From NCBI GenBank assembly GCA_021734025.1, contig JAIPJS010000002.1:406043-470042 (forward strand): DNA of 64,000 nucleotides, written 5' to 3'. Below the pieces are notes generated by a model that had not been told where the DNA came from, made no database searches, and saw nothing but the letters and a program-made list of their open reading frames with translations. The position numbers were made by a program, and so were the translations under genes. The DNA comes from Candidatus Neomarinimicrobiota bacterium (GTDB lineage Bacteria; Fidelibacterota; JAANXI01). This document shows, in pieces, positions 48,036 through 56,243 of the stretch. Each line of letters opens with the position of its first letter. Position 1 is the first letter of the stretch.

Positions 48036-49156
48036 GCCCGCACCTCCCCGAACACCTTCGGCCGCGTGTAGCGGTTGATGAGCGGCGTCACCGAGTTCAT
48101 GAGCAGAATGGAGTACATCACACCCTCCGGCAGGCCGCCCCAAATCCTGATGACTATCAGGATGAGTCCTGCGCCGGCACCGAATATCCAGGCCCCCTTC
48201 GGCGTAATCGGTGACGTCACCATATCCGTGGCCATAAAAAATGCGCCGAACATGAGTCCGCCTGAGAGCAGATGAAATACCGGGTCAGGATATTGGGAAG
48301 GATTAATCAGCCAAAACAGTCCGCCCAGCAGAAAGACCGATCCCAGGAAACTCACCGGGATGCGCCAGTCCGCATACTTTTTTACTAACAAATAAATTCC
48401 CCCCAGGAGGATGGCGATGGCGGACGTCTCTCCCAGCGATCCGCCGATGTTCCCTACCAGCAGGTCGCCATAATTGGTCATAATCTGTTCAAATTTGAAT
48501 TGGCCCAGCGGCGTGGCAGCCGAAACCGCATCCACGCCGGAAAATTTCGCCGTGTTCGGGAGTGTCCAGGTGGTCATGGTTACGGGAAAACTGGCTTGCA
48601 GAAATGCACGCCCCAGCAGCGCCGGATTAAAGATGTTTGCGCCCAGTCCGCCAAAGATTTGTTTCCCGATGGCGATGGCGAATACCGACCCGAGGATACC
48701 GCCAGTCACCGGAAACGACGGTGGCAACGTCAGCGCCAGCAGCAATCCGGTAATGGCCGCGCTGCCGTCTCCGATGGTCAGCCCTTCGCCTTTGATCTTG
48801 TTTATAATCACTTCAGTACCCAGTGCTGCGAAAGTACAAGCGAGAATCATCCAGACCGCAGGCAATCCGAAGTAGTACACCGCCATAATCGCCGCCGGCG
48901 CCACGGCGCCGACCACCGACCACATAATTTTCGGCACGCTGTCTTCGGAGTATTGATGCGGGGAGGGCGACAGCACAAACGGCTGCCGGTCCAGAGAAAA
49001 GAGTTTACTGCGGGGATCCTTCTTTTTCTTTTTTCGCTTCTTCTTCCGGGACTTTTTGGATTTCTCCGTTTCAGCCCCGGATTTTCCGGAGGATTCCGAT
49101 TCCTCCGCCTGTTTCTTTTCAGATTCCTTTGATGCGTCCTGCTTCTCGTCAGTCAT
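48032..49156 (-). CDS. rnfD: Rnf complex membrane subunit RnfD with Lys-rich N-terminal extension
   Basis: 374 residues. Residues about 65-374 are a standard RnfD/NqrB-like membrane protein: 'SPHQYSEDSVPKIMWSVVGA', 'TLPPSFPVTGGILGSVFAIA', 'NPALLGRAFL', and the covalent-FMN motif 'VDAVSAATPLGQ' with Thr as the likely attachment residue. Residues 1-50 are an added, highly charged, disordered extension (Glu/Ser/Lys, with a Lys-rich run KKKRKKKKK). I know of no such extension in common RnfD proteins. It faces the cytoplasm if the standard topology holds. It lies between rnfC and rnfG in the operon. Confidence 0.94.
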   Translation of the reverse strand: MTDEKQDASKESEKKQAEESESSGKSGAETEKSKKSRKKKRKKKKKDPRSKLFSLDRQPFVLSPSPHQYSEDSVPKIMWSVVGAVAPAAIMAVYYFGLPAVWMILACTFAALGTEVIINKIKGEGLTIGDGSAAITGLLLALTLPPSFPVTGGILGSVFAIAIGKQIFGGLGANIFNPALLGRAFLQASFPVTMTTWTLPNTAKFSGVDAVSAATPLGQFKFEQIMTNYGDLLVGNIGGSLGETSAIAILLGGIYLLVKKYADWRIPVSFLGSVFLLGGLFWLINPSQYPDPVFHLLSGGLMFGAFFMATDMVTSPITPKGAWIFGAGAGLILIVIRIWGGLPEGVMYSILLMNSVTPLINRYTRPKVFGEVRA

Positions 49157-49178
49157 ACGTCCTGTCCGATTTCAGTTC

Positions 49179-50507
49179 TTAGGCTGCCTGCTTATCCCGG
49201 GATTCATTGACCCGATATTTCCCAACTCTGATCCATTGTACCAGCGGAATGTGCGAGGGACATGCAAAAGCACATGAACCGCACTCCACACAGCTGTCAA
49301 TATCGTACTGTTCCATGGCTTCAATCATTTTCTGCTCGGAAAACTTCGCCAGCCGGGTCGGTACCAGATTCATGGGGCACGCATCCACACACGCGCCGCA
49401 CTGGATGCAGGGGTAGGTGTTCATCTTTGTAATCGTAGCTTCTCTGGAGCAGATGATCCCGCTGGTCGCCTTGATCACCGGGATTGAAAGGTCGTGCTGC
49501 GCCATGCCCATCATCGGGCCGCCCATAAACACCTGCGTCGCCTCCTCTTTCAGTCCTCCTGCGAAGTCGATGAGCGACTGAAAGGGTGTACCGATGCGCG
49601 CCATAACATTTTTGGGCTCAGCAATTCCATCTCCGGTAATGGTCACAACACGTTGAACGAGCGGTTTCCCTTCAGTGAAGGCTTCCGCTACTGCGATAGC
49701 CGTCCCGACATTGTTCACGACGGTTCCCACATCCATGGGAAGCCCGCCGGCCGGAACCTTCCGGTCCAGTACTGATTTGATCAACATCTTCTCAGCACCC
49801 TGGGGATACTTCGTCTCAAGCGCCATCACCGTGTAATCCATCCCCAAATCACGCACCCGGTCGTTCATCGCCTCCACCGCATCAGGCTTATTATCCTCGA
49901 TGCCGATGTAGCCATTCTCCACACCGAGCGTTTTCATTATAATGGACATCCCGGTGAGAATCTTATCGGTCATCTCCACCATGGCGCGGTGGTCCGAGGT
50001 CAGATACGGCTCGCACTCGCATCCGTTTAAAATGAACGAGTCCACCGGCTTCTCCTCCGGCGGTGCCAGTTTCACATGTGTCGGGAATGCGGCTCCGCCG
50101 AGCCCGACGATTCCGGCATCCCAGATGAGCTGCCGCAGTTCGTCTACGGAGGCATCTTCCCAGCGATCCGGATGGTCCAGCAGGTCCCATTCATCCTCAC
50201 CGGTTCGCTGGATCTGAATCATCGTAACTTTTGATCCCATGGGATGGAGAAAGCTATCGATCTTTTTCACCTTCCCGGTCACCGGTGAGTGCACCGGACT
50301 GGAGACGTACTTGTCGCTTCGGCCGATAACCTGCCCGGTTTTCACCTCATCCCGGCGCTCCACCACCGGATCATCCGGCGCACCGATGTGCTGTTGCACT
50401 GGAACAAAAACTTCCTCCGGCAGCGGCATAAACTCAATAGATTTGGTATTGGTGTATTCTTTGTGGTCTGACGGGTGTACGCCTTTGCTAAATGTTGGAA
50501 ACTTCAC
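49179..50507 (-). CDS. rnfC: Rnf complex NADH-binding subunit RnfC
   Basis: 442 residues. Start 'FSKGVHPSDHKEYTNTKSIE' and biotin-like domain; flavin/NADH part 'GLGGAAFPTHVKLAPPEEK' and 'FILNGCECEPYLTSDHRAM'; two 4Fe-4S motifs 'CIQCGACVDACPMNL' and 'CVECGSCAFACPSHIPL'. It accepts or donates electrons with NAD(H) on the cytoplasmic side. First gene of the rnfCDGEA operon, 22 bases before rnfD. Complete set suggests a working Rnf, coupling ferredoxin and NAD to a Na+ or H+ gradient; the ion is not decided by the sequence. Confidence 0.95.
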   Translation of the reverse strand: MKFPTFSKGVHPSDHKEYTNTKSIEFMPLPEEVFVPVQQHIGAPDDPVVERRDEVKTGQVIGRSDKYVSSPVHSPVTGKVKKIDSFLHPMGSKVTMIQIQRTGEDEWDLLDHPDRWEDASVDELRQLIWDAGIVGLGGAAFPTHVKLAPPEEKPVDSFILNGCECEPYLTSDHRAMVEMTDKILTGMSIIMKTLGVENGYIGIEDNKPDAVEAMNDRVRDLGMDYTVMALETKYPQGAEKMLIKSVLDRKVPAGGLPMDVGTVVNNVGTAIAVAEAFTEGKPLVQRVVTITGDGIAEPKNVMARIGTPFQSLIDFAGGLKEEATQVFMGGPMMGMAQHDLSIPVIKATSGIICSREATITKMNTYPCIQCGACVDACPMNLVPTRLAKFSEQKMIEAMEQYDIDSCVECGSCAFACPSHIPLVQWIRVGKYRVNESRDKQAA

Positions 50508-50804
50508 TGACGATTTTCCCTCATTTCAATTTCATTTTCCCAATTCCAAGAAGCCAATGTTCTGTAATCCCTTATTTCAATAGATGAGTCCTCAAGTCCC
50601 ATTTACCTGCTTCAAAATGTATGCCAGATTACGGCAGTGTTATAGTGTCCAAGTGATCGGGTGTTTGAGTGAAAGCGAGTATCCTCCGTTAACTTTGGCA
50701 ATAGTATTATGTATTGCGTACTGCGTATTGCGTAAAATTCCACCTGTGAATTAGATCCAAAGCCCAGTCTACAACTTAATTACAATGTGAAAACGGGATC
50801 GGTA

Positions 50805-51080
50805 TAGCCCCATCGGGGCGGGTGCTGTTAGCCCACCAATTCATTGGTGGGATAGATGAGATCGTAATTATCACAAAGTCCCGGAGGGACGGTTGGGTTG
50901 TCTTCTGGCCGATTATCAGAATATCATTCGTCCCTGGCGGGACTTACCTTTTGTCTTCATTCACAACCCCCGGAATGACTTCCGGGGCTGAAGGCACACT
51001 ATCCCTGCCGGGACAGGAAAACCACGGCTTACGGAAATTCAGGTTCGTCGGATTTTAGCCTCGCAATCTCATTGCGAGGC
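50805..51080. repeat. Composite multi-hairpin element, copy 1
   Basis: About 276 bases with six successive inverted repeats: GCCCCATCGGGGC (50808-50820), CCCACCAATTCATTGGTGGG (50832-50851), GTCCCGGAGGGAC (50878-50890), GTCCCTGGCGGGAC (50930-50943), CCCCGGAATGACTTCCGGGG (50968-50987), TCCCTGCCGGGA (51002-51013), then palindrome B (51058-51079). Copy 2 has the same order and spacing. Confidence 0.8.
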
Positions 51081-51089
51081 ACTCGGAAC

Positions 51090-51112
51090 GCCTTTGAATA
51101 AGACTCAAAGGC
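51090..51112. repeat. Palindrome A, second copy
   Basis: GCCTTTGAATAAGACTCAAAGGC, matching 45921-45943 at 21 of 23 positions. Lies between the two composite elements, right after palindrome B. Confidence 0.6.
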
Positions 51113-51251
51113 TACCAATGTCAGCATTGTATTCTGTAAATTGTGTAAATATTAATCGTGTTTTTCTTTCTCCTATTTAAGTAGCCGATTAAAAAAATAT
51201 GGCGTGTTATTAATACAAGAATTCCTGGCAGGGATAATTGAATTCCTATTG

Positions 51252-51517
51252 CAGCCCCATCGGGGCGGTTGCCATAAGTCCACCAATTCATTGGTGGGCT
51301 ATGTGCGATTGTGATTATCATAAAGTCCCGGACGGCTGAGGTGCATTCCGGGCGATTGTCAGTCGTCCCTGGCGGGACTTACCTTTCGTCTTCATTCATT
51401 ATCCCCGGAATACCTTCCGGGGCTGAAGGCAGCCTGTCCCTGTCGGGACAGGAAAAAACAGTAGGTTCCTGAAATAACATCGTCTTGAATCTAAGCCTCG
51501 CAATCTCATTGCGAGGT
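51252..51517. repeat. Composite multi-hairpin element, copy 2
   Basis: Repeats the order of copy 1: GCCCCATCGGGGC, CCACCAATTCATTGGTGG, a weaker GTCCCGGACGGCTGAG, GTCCCTGGCGGGAC, CCCCGGAATACCTTCCGGGG, TCCCTGTCGGGACAGG, then palindrome B at 51495-51516, also 36 bases after the last hairpin. Differences lie mostly in loops and spacers, a sign that the hairpins are under constraint. Confidence 0.8.
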
Positions 51518-51795
51518 GTTTATTACAATTGTTGCATGGGCTCCATTTGAGGAAATTTAAAGCTTACAATTACCACCCTCATAATCCCTACAGATAACTA
51601 GTCCAATCGGATTTTCATTTTAGTATTTTCGTATTAAAGTGTTACAGTGTTGCAGTTTGATTCGTCTTAAATAGAAGTTTTAAATCTGCGGTTATCCGTT
51701 TTTCTGTGTCATCTGCGTGCTCATTGTTTTTTTTCGGTCTCCGGTCTCCGTTCGTCACTCTTTCCACCAAATTCATCTTGAATTATTGAATTCAC

Positions 51796-51975
51796 CGATG
51801 TACGTTCGTGGTACTATTTGACAACAGAGAAATGGTCAAGGGAAGCCCGTGCAAATCGGGCACAGCCCCGCTACTGTGATCGGTGACGATCGATGCGTGA
51901 ACCACTGCCCCGCCTCTGCGGGACGGGAAGGTGCGTCGAAAGGACGATCCGTCAGTCAGGAGACCTGCCATTTCC
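51796..51975 (+). promoter_or_regulatory. Cobalamin riboswitch
   Basis: Core motifs in order: 'GGGAAGCCCGTGCAAATCGG' (51840-51859), 'CAGCCCCGCTACTGTGA' (about 51863-51879), the loop 'GGACGGGAAGGTGCG' and the B12 box 'GTCAGTCAGGAGACCTGCC' (about 51951-51969). These are the signature of the class I cobalamin aptamer. It lies 100 bases before the TonB receptor gene, so high intracellular cobalamin should switch off import. A short hairpin (52056-52071) just before the GTG start may hide the ribosome site in the off state. Confidence 0.93.
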
Positions 51976-52055
51976 AAACCATCTACTCCAAACCTTCGAG
52001 GGCAAGGTCATGGCGATCACACACAGTTTGTCTCCTGATCGATCATTGGCTCTGC

Positions 52056-52071
52056 TCCCGTTCAGACGGGA
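52056..52071 (+). promoter_or_regulatory. Hairpin next to the receptor start codon
   Basis: TCCCGT-TCAG-ACGGGA, ending seven bases before the GTG start. It would cover the purine-rich ribosome-site region, and could be the expression-platform hairpin of the cobalamin riboswitch. No T run, so translational rather than transcriptional control. Confidence 0.45.
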
Positions 52072-52077
52072 TGCAGC

Positions 52078-54297
52078 GTGCGATTCGTAAAATACACCTC
52101 ACTCATATTCGGAATACTTTTCCCGTTATTTCTCTGCGGCCAGAGTCCAGTCAAACTGACCGGTACAGTTGTGGATTCTTCTACCAATCAGCCAGTGGAA
52201 GATGCGTCGGTCACCGTCCTGGATGGTAAAGGCGGCACCTATACCGATGCCGATGGCCAATTTCAAATCGCGCATCTCTATAGTGGCACATACCGTCTTC
52301 GAATTGCCCATATCCGGTACCAGCCGAAAAATATCACCATCACGCTGTCCAAAGATGTTCCAGAAGATGTAACAATCCATTTAGCTCCCAGGACTTTCCG
52401 ATTCCCCGCAGTAACCGTGGAGGGTGAATACTATGGAGCACAGGAAATCTTCCTCTCCAGAGAGAGAATCGAGCGATTCGGAAACTCCGCAGCCGAAGTG
52501 TTGGAACAGGTACCGCAAATTACTATTACCAGAGAAGGTGATTCCGGAGCCAGGGGTATCAGGATACGCGGGAGCAACACCAATCAGGTGCTGGTACTGG
52601 TAGACGGTATCCCGTTAAACGATCCCCTGACCGGTGAAGTGAACCTTGAAACGATTTCCACCGAAATGATCCAGGAAATCCGGATCCATCCTCACGGGGC
52701 CAGCGCCGAATACGGCTCCGGCGCCTATGCGGGCGTTGTCCGGATTATCACAAGGAATCAGCCAGTCGAGCAATGGAGTGTCGGGGGGGCTGTCGAAAGT
52801 TACTCTGGCAGAGAGGTTTCTACTTTTCTCTCCGGAGAAATTATCTCTCCACTCTATTATAATGTATCCTACAGTGGGCGTTCGGTGAAGAACGACTATC
52901 GATATTCCTATAATCTGCCGGACGGCACGTCGGTCACCAGACATCGTGAAAATGCCGCAATCCATCTCCGGAGTCTCCAGAGCAGCCTCTCCTATACAAA
53001 ACCGTCAAGACAAATTCGAATCAGCGGACACCTGATGCAATCCGATCGCGGCTTGCCCGGGAAAATTTATCAATGGACTCCATACGCAAATGCCCACAAT
53101 GATCGGGCGGGTATTTCAGGATCCTACCGGGAACAGTTCTCTAACGGATCTCTGGATATTCAATCTCAGTTAAGTACGGCTTCCTCAGAATACGTGAACG
53201 ATCCACCTGCTGATGCCCCGCTTCAATACCGATTGGTTCCGCCGTACGATACCCGATACGATCATGGGACGCTGGGCACAAGTGCGGACCTGAATATCCA
53301 TTTACGGCAAAATATCCATTGGAACACCGGCGTTGATTTAGAAAAAACCGAATTTCAGCAGACGGGCGAGTCACTGGACTATGCTGACCCCATTCGTGCA
53401 ACCCAGGAGAGTTACGGGCTGCATTCGGGGGCTGAATTCTCTACCGTACTTGGTGACAGCAACTATTCCATAACCACAAATCCGCAGATCCGATACTCCT
53501 TTATTCGGTATAATAACGGTGAAGAAATCGAACAATACCCGTTCTGGAGTGCGTCACTTGGCACTTCCATTCGGCAAAGGGGATATCCAAATGGGACTCT
53601 TTTTTCAAATTTGAATCGTTCATTTCGCATACCGACGTTCGGCGATCTGTTTTACCAGGATTTTCGTGTATCCGGCAATCCGGATCTCCGTCCGGAACAA
53701 AGCCGTGAAGCAACAATAGGGCTCAAACTCAGGCCGGTTCGTGGACGCGATTTGGAAGTGACCGGCGAAGCTTTCTGGCGCGAATTCCGGGATCAGATCA
53801 TCTGGGTAACCGGCTCTTATGGTAATTTTTCACCAACCAATACAGACAGCCGCATTACAGGTCAATCGTTTTCAGTAACATGGAATTCACCCGATGACCG
53901 CTTCTTTGGCCGGGCAGGTTTTGAACATTTAGTAGCACGAAACAAAAATCCTAATCACGCACTGTTGAATAAAACACTTCCGTTCCGGCCAGCATATGAG
54001 TGGCGGGCCAGATTCGGTTCAAACCTGAAATTTCTCACGATAATCTACGACCATCGATTTCGCGGAAGTCGGTTTATTACCCAGGCAAACACAAAATCGC
54101 TTCCACCATATGAATTGGGATCTATTGAGCTGCGGGGTGTTCTATCTCAGCGCTTGCTGCCGGAGGCTCTCTCGCTGCAAATCATCCTGCGCATAAACAA
54201 TCTCTGGGATAACAGGTATTACATTATGGAACGGATGCCGGAGCCCGGGCGGAATTACCGACTTTCACTGGAATTGAACTTCAACCATTCTCAATAA
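52078..54297 (+). CDS. TonB-dependent outer-membrane receptor, probable cobalamin receptor
   Basis: 739 residues from a GTG. Signal peptide (ends LFLCGQ), then a carboxypeptidase-regulatory-like domain ('VDSSTNQPVEDASVTVLDGK'), the TonB plug ('EVLEQVPQITITREGDSGAR', 'RIRGSNTNQVLVLVDGIPLN', 'EYGSGAYAGVVRIIT') and a 22-strand-type barrel ending 'NYRLSLELNFNHSQ'. It stands directly behind a cobalamin riboswitch, which is the main reason to name cobalamin or a corrinoid as the substrate; by sequence it is a general TonB receptor. It probably forms a pair with the propeller lipoprotein encoded 16 bases downstream. Confidence 0.9.
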   Translation: MRFVKYTSLIFGILFPLFLCGQSPVKLTGTVVDSSTNQPVEDASVTVLDGKGGTYTDADGQFQIAHLYSGTYRLRIAHIRYQPKNITITLSKDVPEDVTIHLAPRTFRFPAVTVEGEYYGAQEIFLSRERIERFGNSAAEVLEQVPQITITREGDSGARGIRIRGSNTNQVLVLVDGIPLNDPLTGEVNLETISTEMIQEIRIHPHGASAEYGSGAYAGVVRIITRNQPVEQWSVGGAVESYSGREVSTFLSGEIISPLYYNVSYSGRSVKNDYRYSYNLPDGTSVTRHRENAAIHLRSLQSSLSYTKPSRQIRISGHLMQSDRGLPGKIYQWTPYANAHNDRAGISGSYREQFSNGSLDIQSQLSTASSEYVNDPPADAPLQYRLVPPYDTRYDHGTLGTSADLNIHLRQNIHWNTGVDLEKTEFQQTGESLDYADPIRATQESYGLHSGAEFSTVLGDSNYSITTNPQIRYSFIRYNNGEEIEQYPFWSASLGTSIRQRGYPNGTLFSNLNRSFRIPTFGDLFYQDFRVSGNPDLRPEQSREATIGLKLRPVRGRDLEVTGEAFWREFRDQIIWVTGSYGNFSPTNTDSRITGQSFSVTWNSPDDRFFGRAGFEHLVARNKNPNHALLNKTLPFRPAYEWRARFGSNLKFLTIIYDHRFRGSRFITQANTKSLPPYELGSIELRGVLSQRLLPEALSLQIILRINNLWDNRYYIMERMPEPGRNYRLSLELNFNHSQ

Positions 54298-54313
54298 AAC
54301 TCGGGAGAACCAT

Positions 54314-55324
54314 ATGAATAAACCAAAAGTACTACTTGTCGTATTTGGCATTGCACTTTTGCTTATGACGGGCTGTGACGATAATCTTGTAGATAGTGGT
54401 GGTACCGCTGTGGAAGGGTTGTTTGTGCTCAATGGGCTGGCACAAACGGTTTCACATATTGACCTGACCACAGATGAGGTATCCCTCCAGTTTGTCGCCG
54501 CCAGAGAAATCCCATCTGACCTGGGCATCATCGGAGAGCACTTACTCGTTTTGAACTCCAGTCCGGCCTCCATGGATGTGTTTGCCGCAGAAGACGGCAA
54601 CAGTATCACCACCATAAATTTACCGGGTGGCAGCAATCCCTACGGGCTTCACATCGATGGGAACTATATTTACATCACCGGGTTGTCCTCGAATCAGCTT
54701 TATATTGTGAATGCCGGTAATTACACGCTTGAAGATTCGGCCGCCGTAGGAACCGGTCCCCAGGGCATTACCTCGGACGACTCACATATTTTTGTTGCAA
54801 ATAACGGTGGATGGCCGGACTATTCCGAATCCTCGGTAACGGTGCTGAACAAGTCGGATTATTCAGTGGATACAACTATTAGCACCAGTACCAATCCGCA
54901 GGAATTTACCTGGACGCCGGACGGTAATCTGCATGTGGTCTGTACCGGGAACTATGACGACATCACCGGAAAAGTAGATGTCATCGATGTGAACTCCATG
55001 GCAGTAACTCAGACCATTGAGTTTGGCGGAACTCCGGGGCGGATTGCATCCGCTGAACAGAAAGTGTATTTATCGGATGCAGGCGATCAGGAAAACGGTT
55101 TCCTGTATTCCTATGATGCAATAACATATACGGTACTCAACGATAACGAATCACCGATTCACGTAAATAACGGAGCCATGGGGCTGGTATTTTCTGATGC
55201 GAACAAGGATTTATATGTATCCAACTTCAATGCGAATACAGTGCAGAAATTTGACGTAGAAACGGGCGAAGTTCTGCAGACATACGAAGTGAGTGACGGC
55301 CCCCAATCACTAGTGGCCTGGTGA
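54314..55324 (+). CDS. BtuG-like beta-propeller lipoprotein
   Basis: 336 residues. Lipobox 'LLLMTGCDDN' (Cys 21). The remainder is made of YncE-like propeller blades ('LNGLAQTVSHIDLTTDEV', 'PYGLHIDGNYIYITGLSSNQ', 'TGKVDVIDVNSMAVTQTIEF', 'KDLYVSNFNANTVQKFDVET'). In Bacteroides, BtuG is a surface propeller lipoprotein encoded with a BtuB receptor under cobalamin control and captures cobalamin with very high affinity. The layout here (cobalamin riboswitch, TonB receptor, propeller lipoprotein, 16-base gap) is the same, which makes a BtuG role likely. Sequence similarity alone could not separate it from other YncE-like proteins. Confidence 0.78.
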   Translation: MNKPKVLLVVFGIALLLMTGCDDNLVDSGGTAVEGLFVLNGLAQTVSHIDLTTDEVSLQFVAAREIPSDLGIIGEHLLVLNSSPASMDVFAAEDGNSITTINLPGGSNPYGLHIDGNYIYITGLSSNQLYIVNAGNYTLEDSAAVGTGPQGITSDDSHIFVANNGGWPDYSESSVTVLNKSDYSVDTTISTSTNPQEFTWTPDGNLHVVCTGNYDDITGKVDVIDVNSMAVTQTIEFGGTPGRIASAEQKVYLSDAGDQENGFLYSYDAITYTVLNDNESPIHVNNGAMGLVFSDANKDLYVSNFNANTVQKFDVETGEVLQTYEVSDGPQSLVAW

Positions 55325-55330
55325 TGCTGT

Positions 55331-55555
55331 TTAGAAATTCATGGCACCGAGGCGGGCGAGCATGCCGTTAAGCTCATCTCTGGAAATATCATAACCGCGG
55401 TCGATCAGTTCACCCCACAGCAGGATGGTCGGGACGTTCCGGTCACCATTCTCCTTCTGTAAATCGTGGAGGCAAACCAGCACTGCCCGCTCCTTCCGGG
55501 TGAGGCCGTCCCGGACATCAGGGATGTAATCGTTGGGATCGCGACGTTTATTCAT
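55331..55555 (-). CDS. Small protein of unknown function
   Basis: 74 residues from the ATG at 55555; the open frame extends far upstream, but that part is not protein-like. The sequence 'DYIPDVRDGLTRKERAVLVC' and 'ELIDRGYDISRDELNGMLAR' is helical and could be a winged-helix-like fold. It is convergent with the BtuG-like gene, six bases away. No function can be assigned. Confidence 0.55.
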   Translation of the reverse strand: MNKRRDPNDYIPDVRDGLTRKERAVLVCLHDLQKENGDRNVPTILLWGELIDRGYDISRDELNGMLARLGAMNF

Positions 55556-55735
55556 AGTTGGATAAATTGGGCACTTTCGGCAAGGGACGCAATGGGAAAA
55601 ACGGGGGAAAACGGGTATAAGGGTATAGGGAATAAGTGCTTCGTCACACGCTTCAAGTCTGCGAACCGGGTTGAATCGGAGGATAAATAATGAGAAGGAA
55701 GAAAGGAGAAAGGACGGATTGAATGCCCAATAATC

Positions 55736-55955
55736 AATATCCAACATCAAATTTTCAAGTGTTACCCAGATTCTCTGTAGGAAAACGGAAAAGCCGTTAG
55801 TAGTCACCGCTTTAGCGGTTTATTGATATGAGGAAAAATTGAAGGGAATGAATTTCGAACTGGAGAATATCCAACGCCCAATTTTCAGGTGCGATTCAGG
55901 TTCTCAGAATGAAAACGGAGAAGTTGTTGGTAGTCACCGCTTTAGCGGTTTTTTT
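55736..55955. repeat. Degenerate 130-base tandem repeat, two units
   Basis: Units at about 55736-55825 and 55866-55955 have an exact offset of 130. Shared parts: AATATCCAAC, ATTTTCAnGTG, GAAAACGGA and TAGTCACCGCTTTAGCGGTTT (the palindrome ACCGCTTTAGCGGT at 55806-55819 and 55936-55949). Copies differ by several bases elsewhere. Confidence 0.7.
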
Positions 55956-56243
55956 AGGGAAAAGAAAAAGCTGTTGGTAGTAAGTGGTTGGTGGTTTGTT
56001 GTGGGTGTGTTTTGAAATTATTCCGGAAGACTTGAAGAGTGCGGGGATGTTCGTACGGCAAATATCTACAAACAACGAACGAATAACCAACAAAAAAAAG
56101 CAGCCGCGACTACCACCGATAACACTATTATACATTTCTATGTGAACACCCACCCCGCAAGGCTCCCTTTGGCGATCACTTGAATACTTTCATTCGTCAA
56201 ATTCATTGTAAAATTGTAAAGATAATCTGTATATTCATCGCTT
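55956..56243. other. Intergenic region before the antiporter gene
   Basis: AT/GT-rich with a run of GGTAGTAAGTGGTTGGTGG-like phrases at about 55975-56010. No gene. The antiporter promoter should lie in the last 100 bases; the gene lacks a clear Shine-Dalgarno. Confidence 0.5.

Larger units (their letters stand above)
50508..51795. other. Long repeat-filled intergenic region
   Basis: About 1290 bases without a credible gene. The left part is rnfC's promoter region with AGTGTT-like repeats (50635-50672) and a TATTGCGTA motif series (50706-50735). The centre carries two copies of a composite multi-hairpin element and palindrome A. The right part has more AGTGTT (51631-51656), ATCTGCG and TCTCCGG phrases. 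The region ends in the cobalamin riboswitch. Confidence 0.7.

Noticed and set aside
50805..51517. CRISPR array
   Set aside because: Repeats are different hairpins in a duplicated block, not one direct repeat with regular unique spacers; no cas genes in the window.
51792..52229. Short frames over the cobalamin aptamer on both strands
   Set aside because: They cover a conserved RNA structure; the coding call would be spurious.
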